Shown here: piece by piece, positions 60,884 through 64,000 of the stretch
Position numbering within the stretch: position 1 is the stretch's first letter
Layout of the letters: every line of letters starts with the position of its first letter
Assembly: GCF_900129465.1 (NCBI RefSeq)
Contig: NZ_FSRA01000001.1
Location: 2,978,482-3,042,481, forward strand
Direction: 5' to 3'
DNA from: Chitinophaga niabensis
GTDB lineage: Bacteria; Bacteroidota; Bacteroidia; Chitinophagales; Chitinophagaceae
DNA length: 64,000 nucleotides
The notes under the pieces: generated by a model
What the model was told of the DNA's origin: nothing
The model's input: the letters and a program-made list of their open reading frames with translations, nothing else
Database searches by the model: none
Translations under genes and position numbers: made by a program

Positions 60884-63352
60884 CTACTTCACCCGGTTCA
60901 GTTCATCCTCAAGGCCGGTTTTACGGTTACGGGCCTCTTTTACATTGGAATTACCAAACCTGTAGGAGAAGGAAGCGCGGAATTGACGGCTATCCCAACG
61001 GTTAGCCAGGACCAATGCGCGGTTGGTGGTGTTATACGTACCACTAAAACGGTTTGTATTGAAGATATCGTTTACATTGAAACGGATCGTACCCTTCTTT
61101 TTCAGGATCTGTTTAGAGATCCCGCCATTGAAAGCATACATGGGGTTCATCCTGAACAACCCTTCCTGGGATATTTGCGTAGAGTTGTAGTAGAACGATA
61201 GTTCGGAAGTAATTCCTTTACCTAATGTAAATGTTTGTTGGGTCTGACCAAAGAAGCCACCAGAAGCACGTTTGATCTGTTCCCCATTCACTACCGTTTC
61301 AAAAGCATTGTAGTATACAGATATTGTTGTAAAAGAGTTCCACCATTTTGTGATAGGCACAGGAGCTGAAATATTCAGGTTCACATTATCCCTTGTGGCT
61401 ACGTTCATGTACCGGTACACCACAATGGTGGTATCTCCCGTTTTAGGGTCTACGCCCGCTTCCAGTATCCTGGATAGCATGTCTTTAGTATGGCTGTAGC
61501 CTATAGCGGTGGTCAGGAACGATCTGAATGTATGCGTCAGGTCAAAGTTGCTGGAATATTGCGGGCGGAGATTGGGGTTACCGCCTGCTTTGGTATAACG
61601 ATCGATATAGAACTCAAAAGGATTCAGATCATCATAGCTGGGGCGATTCAGCCTGCGACTATAAGATATCCCCCATTGATGGTTCTTATTGGCGTTATAG
61701 CTCAGGAAAACGCTGGGGAAAAAGTTCAGGTAAGTAGTATCGTTGATCTGCTTCAGGGTCAAAGAATTCCCCGTTACATGAGTTTGTTCTGCACGTAATC
61801 CTGCCTGAATGCCCAGTTTCTTGAATTGTTTGCTATAATTAAGATAAGCTGCATTCACATTTTCCTTATACAGGAAATGATTGGAACGGTTTACATCGTA
61901 TTCCCAGTTAGGTCCTTTTAAGGTATCAAACCGGGAATCATTATCTGAATCCACAAAGCTCAGTTTTATCCCTGCTTCGATCTTAGCCTCCTTTTTCAAT
62001 GGATGCGTATAGTCGATCTTGATGGTTTTTATATTAATAGTGGAAGGCTGCAGGCTGCGGGTAGTATCTCCCCGGAAATGAACCTGTCCGCTGGCATCCC
62101 TGAAAGAAGAAAACAACCGGTTGTTCTGGTCTTCGTTGTTACGGGAATAATCCAGGTCAATGTTAATCTCTTTTCCAGTACTGTCCAGCTTCCCTTTATA
62201 GTTGATATTATAGGACTGGCGGTTCCAGTTGGAAGTATTGATCCCCTTTGTCAACAAGCTTGAGTCAATGTTTTCTCCGTTCCCTATCCAGGTATTTGAT
62301 TCATTCAGTCCTTCCCAGGTGCTTTTGCCAAGGTTCAGCATAACACCAATTGTATGGTTTTTATTGATGAAATAATCCAAACCTGCCTTACCTCCATGAT
62401 AATGCGAGGTTTTATCCATATAACTTTTCTGGTCAAAAACCATCCGTCCCTTGCTTTCCTGGTTATCCCTTAAGATATCCAGTTGCTCAAAGTTCCTGTT
62501 GTAATTATAGTTATAGGAACCATAGACGTTGATGTTCTTATTACGGTGGTTCAGATTGAGCCCCCCATTGAGCTTTGGTAATTTACCCTGCCCGCCGCCG
62601 ACATTCACGGAGCCATTTGTACCGAAATTCGAGTTCTTTTTCAATTTGATATTGATAATCCCGGCGTTGCCCGCTGCATCATATTTGGCGGAAGGATTGG
62701 CGATCAGCTCTATCTGATCTACGTTAGAGCTGGGCATATTTTTTAGCAGCTGGGCAACGTCCTGGGCAGACATGTTCGTGGGTTTACCGTCGATCATAAT
62801 GATCACACCGTTCTTGCCACGCATGGATATATTATCGTCTTTGTCAACTTGTACACCTGGTGATTGTTGCAGCACCTCCATGGCAGTACCTCCTGCAGCA
62901 ACGATGCTGTTTTCTACATTCACTACCATTTTATCTGCTTTTTGCTCAATGAACGGGCGCTTGCCGGTTACATTCACTTCTTTCAGATTTCGGGAATCTT
63001 CGCTCAGTACAAGGGCAGGCACTTTAACAGCACTGCCGTTCACGGTGAACTGGGCACTGAAGTTCTTTTTCATACCCATGTTTACAGCAGCCACCAGGTA
63101 CTTCCCTTCTTTGATCCCTTCAAATTCATACTTCCCTGTAACGTCTGCAATGGCACCTTTAACAAGACTGGAGTCTTTGGCGCTGAGGAGTGTTACGGTG
63201 GCAAATTCAACTGGTTTACTATCGGTACGGGTTACGATCCCATTGATCTTTCCTTTTTCATTGATTGTCCCATTGGAGTGCTGGGCTTGAGCCAAGAAGC
63301 TACTACTTACAAGTAACATACTCAGGGTCAATAACTTACTAATTGCTTTCAT
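60884..63352 (-). CDS. TonB-dependent outer-membrane receptor (OMP_b-brl_3 type)
   Basis: An 822-residue receptor without SusD partner. Signal peptide LLTLSMLLVSSSFLAQAQ, a carboxypeptidase-like domain (GKINGIVTRTDSKPVEFATV), a plug (VNVENSIVAAGGTAMEVLQQ, GVIIMIDGKPTNMSAQDVAQ, IELIANPSAKYDAAGNAGII) and a barrel (LNLNHRNKNINVYGSYNYNY). The plug-barrel arrangement is that of the outer membrane beta-barrel family 3, common in Bacteroidota. The substrate is unknown; no transport partner gene is adjacent. Confidence 0.92.
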   Translation of the reverse strand: MKAISKLLTLSMLLVSSSFLAQAQHSNGTINEKGKINGIVTRTDSKPVEFATVTLLSAKDSSLVKGAIADVTGKYEFEGIKEGKYLVAAVNMGMKKNFSAQFTVNGSAVKVPALVLSEDSRNLKEVNVTGKRPFIEQKADKMVVNVENSIVAAGGTAMEVLQQSPGVQVDKDDNISMRGKNGVIIMIDGKPTNMSAQDVAQLLKNMPSSNVDQIELIANPSAKYDAAGNAGIINIKLKKNSNFGTNGSVNVGGGQGKLPKLNGGLNLNHRNKNINVYGSYNYNYNRNFEQLDILRDNQESKGRMVFDQKSYMDKTSHYHGGKAGLDYFINKNHTIGVMLNLGKSTWEGLNESNTWIGNGENIDSSLLTKGINTSNWNRQSYNINYKGKLDSTGKEINIDLDYSRNNEDQNNRLFSSFRDASGQVHFRGDTTRSLQPSTINIKTIKIDYTHPLKKEAKIEAGIKLSFVDSDNDSRFDTLKGPNWEYDVNRSNHFLYKENVNAAYLNYSKQFKKLGIQAGLRAEQTHVTGNSLTLKQINDTTYLNFFPSVFLSYNANKNHQWGISYSRRLNRPSYDDLNPFEFYIDRYTKAGGNPNLRPQYSSNFDLTHTFRSFLTTAIGYSHTKDMLSRILEAGVDPKTGDTTIVVYRYMNVATRDNVNLNISAPVPITKWWNSFTTISVYYNAFETVVNGEQIKRASGGFFGQTQQTFTLGKGITSELSFYYNSTQISQEGLFRMNPMYAFNGGISKQILKKKGTIRFNVNDIFNTNRFSGTYNTTNRALVLANRWDSRQFRASFSYRFGNSNVKEARNRKTGLEDELNRVK

Positions 63353-63662
63353 ATAAGGCGGATGATGTTAGGTTATAACGATTTAGATGATTTGATGATT
63401 TATATAGTTCCTTCCTTTAACAAGAACAGTGTAAAGGTAGGTATTATGCTTTACATAGTACATAGTTTTACACAAATGGTCATTATCTGGTGACGATTGG
63501 TAAAAACTGTTCTTTGCTTCCTTGCATAAAACAAAGACGCGTGTCAAATTCGTTTGTTACAGAATTCTGTTGAAAGAGGGATGAACGGAAGAATTAGGGG
63601 GTTAAATGAAAACAGCGCAGTGGAATACCACTGCGCTGTTATATAATAATAATGTATTACTG
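63353..63662. other. Upstream region of the TonB-linked receptor; no gene
   Basis: This stretch has no coding frame I trust. It holds the receptor promoter area with several TGTAAA/TTTACA half sites, a tandem ACATAGT repeat (63453-63466) and, at its far end, the terminator of the hemerythrin-like gene. Confidence 0.6.
63603..63640 (-). terminator. Terminator after the hemerythrin-like gene
   Basis: AACAGCGCAGTGG (63611-63623) pairs perfectly with CCACTGCGCTGTT (63628-63640) around a four-base loop; a T-rich tract follows on the minus strand. Confidence 0.8.
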
Positions 63663-64000
63663 TCAGGAATTTTCAAAATTGATCTGGTCCATTACATCCG
63701 GCAGCAGCTCCTGCAACTTCTCAAACGCTACCCTCTCCTCTTTCCTGATATGTGCTTCCAGGCTGCGGGCCAGGGTATCCATATCCTTTACTACATCCGC
63801 ACTATCCACCAGCGCACTGTACATACCTGAAATGGTCCGGTGCTCATCCAGTAACTCATCCAGCATGATGTCTATTTCCGGATGGTAACCACGGCATAGT
63901 TCAAAGAGATAATCTTCTTTCTGGATATGTGGCACCATTACTTCCTGGAAGATCTTCACCATGTATTCCAGTTTAGCTTGTGTTTCCAGGGGAAACCCTT
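63663..64000 (-). CDS. Hemerythrin-like protein, C-terminal part (runs off window)
   Basis: The C-terminal 112 residues are visible. The frame continues beyond position 64000 (upstream residues include FPLETQAKLEYMVK). HxxxE-type iron ligands of the four-helix hemerythrin fold are seen in MVPHIQKEDYLFELC, ELLDEHRTISGMYSALV and EAHIRKEERVAFEKLQ. Proteins of this kind bind a diiron centre and sense oxygen or nitric oxide, or repair iron-sulfur clusters. The N-terminus is unseen, so the subfamily is not fixed. Confidence 0.85.
   Translation of the reverse strand, partial: GFPLETQAKLEYMVKIFQEVMVPHIQKEDYLFELCRGYHPEIDIMLDELLDEHRTISGMYSALVDSADVVKDMDTLARSLEAHIRKEERVAFEKLQELLPDVMDQINFENS

Overview
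The window looks like a chromosomal segment of a Bacteroidota bacterium, most likely a Chitinophaga-type member of the Chitinophagaceae. Grounds: SusC/SusD/SusE proteins, a FecR anti-sigma factor with its ECF sigma factor, several TonB-dependent receptors, a DUF4249 lipoprotein, a two-part GlmU-like protein, Bacteroidota-type OstA/LptA-like and LptD proteins, promoters resembling TANNTTTG (-7), and an almost complete lack of Shine-Dalgarno sequences. Genes are densely packed on both strands. I found no rRNA, tRNA, CRISPR array, transposase, integrase or prophage gene. The first and last genes run off the ends.

Layout. 1-8.9 kb: mixed accessory metabolism: AraC regulators, a VOC-GNAT fusion, GrpB, a quinone-oxidoreductase-like MDR enzyme, two secreted proteins, two DUF1801 proteins, an AlkD-type alkylation repair protein and a GMC oxidoreductase. 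9.1-18.2 kb (minus strand): a six-gene polysaccharide utilization locus in the order ECF sigma, FecR, SusC, SusD, SusE, GH76, probably for an alpha-1,6-mannan. 18.3-26.8 kb: ankyrin protein, a heme-oxygenase-like protein, SRPBCC protein, a quinone reductase with a divergent HxlR regulator, a FadL-like barrel followed by a luciferase-like monooxygenase, and a tail-to-tail pair of an Imm49-like and a TPR protein. 26.8-35 kb: envelope biogenesis: LptD facing away from amidase/SPOR, MlaD, OstA-like (LptA) and NhaA. 35-40 kb: two paralogous small outer-membrane proteins, NAD(P)HX repair enzyme and a membrane pyrophosphatase. 40-47.9 kb: Rrf2 regulator with NmrA-like oxidoreductase, a PchR-like AraC regulator, a TonB receptor/DUF4249/OMP operon and a sterol-desaturase-like enzyme.

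48-51 kb: a BlaI-type repressor and an M56 (BlaR1-like) metalloprotease whose long extracytoplasmic part is made of proline-rich, 16-residue and 11-residue repeats; two matching palindromes precede the repressor gene. 51-56.6 kb: YajQ, ribosomal protein L31 type B, GlmU-like, triose-phosphate isomerase, 2'-5' RNA ligase-like protein, a small unknown protein, acylphosphatase and two small XRE regulators. 56.6-64 kb (minus strand): a secreted C1 peptidase, an ECF sigma/anti-sigma/DUF4097-like/DUF2807 envelope operon, an orphan TonB-linked receptor and a truncated hemerythrin-like gene.

The observations I consider most worth following are the repeat-built M56/BlaI sensor with its operators, the FadL-like/monooxygenase pair, the toxin-less immunity-like pair, the ECF/GIN operon, the Rrf2 operator set and the inverted repeat at 46.9-47.0 kb. 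No whole system could be shown to be new from sequence reading alone.
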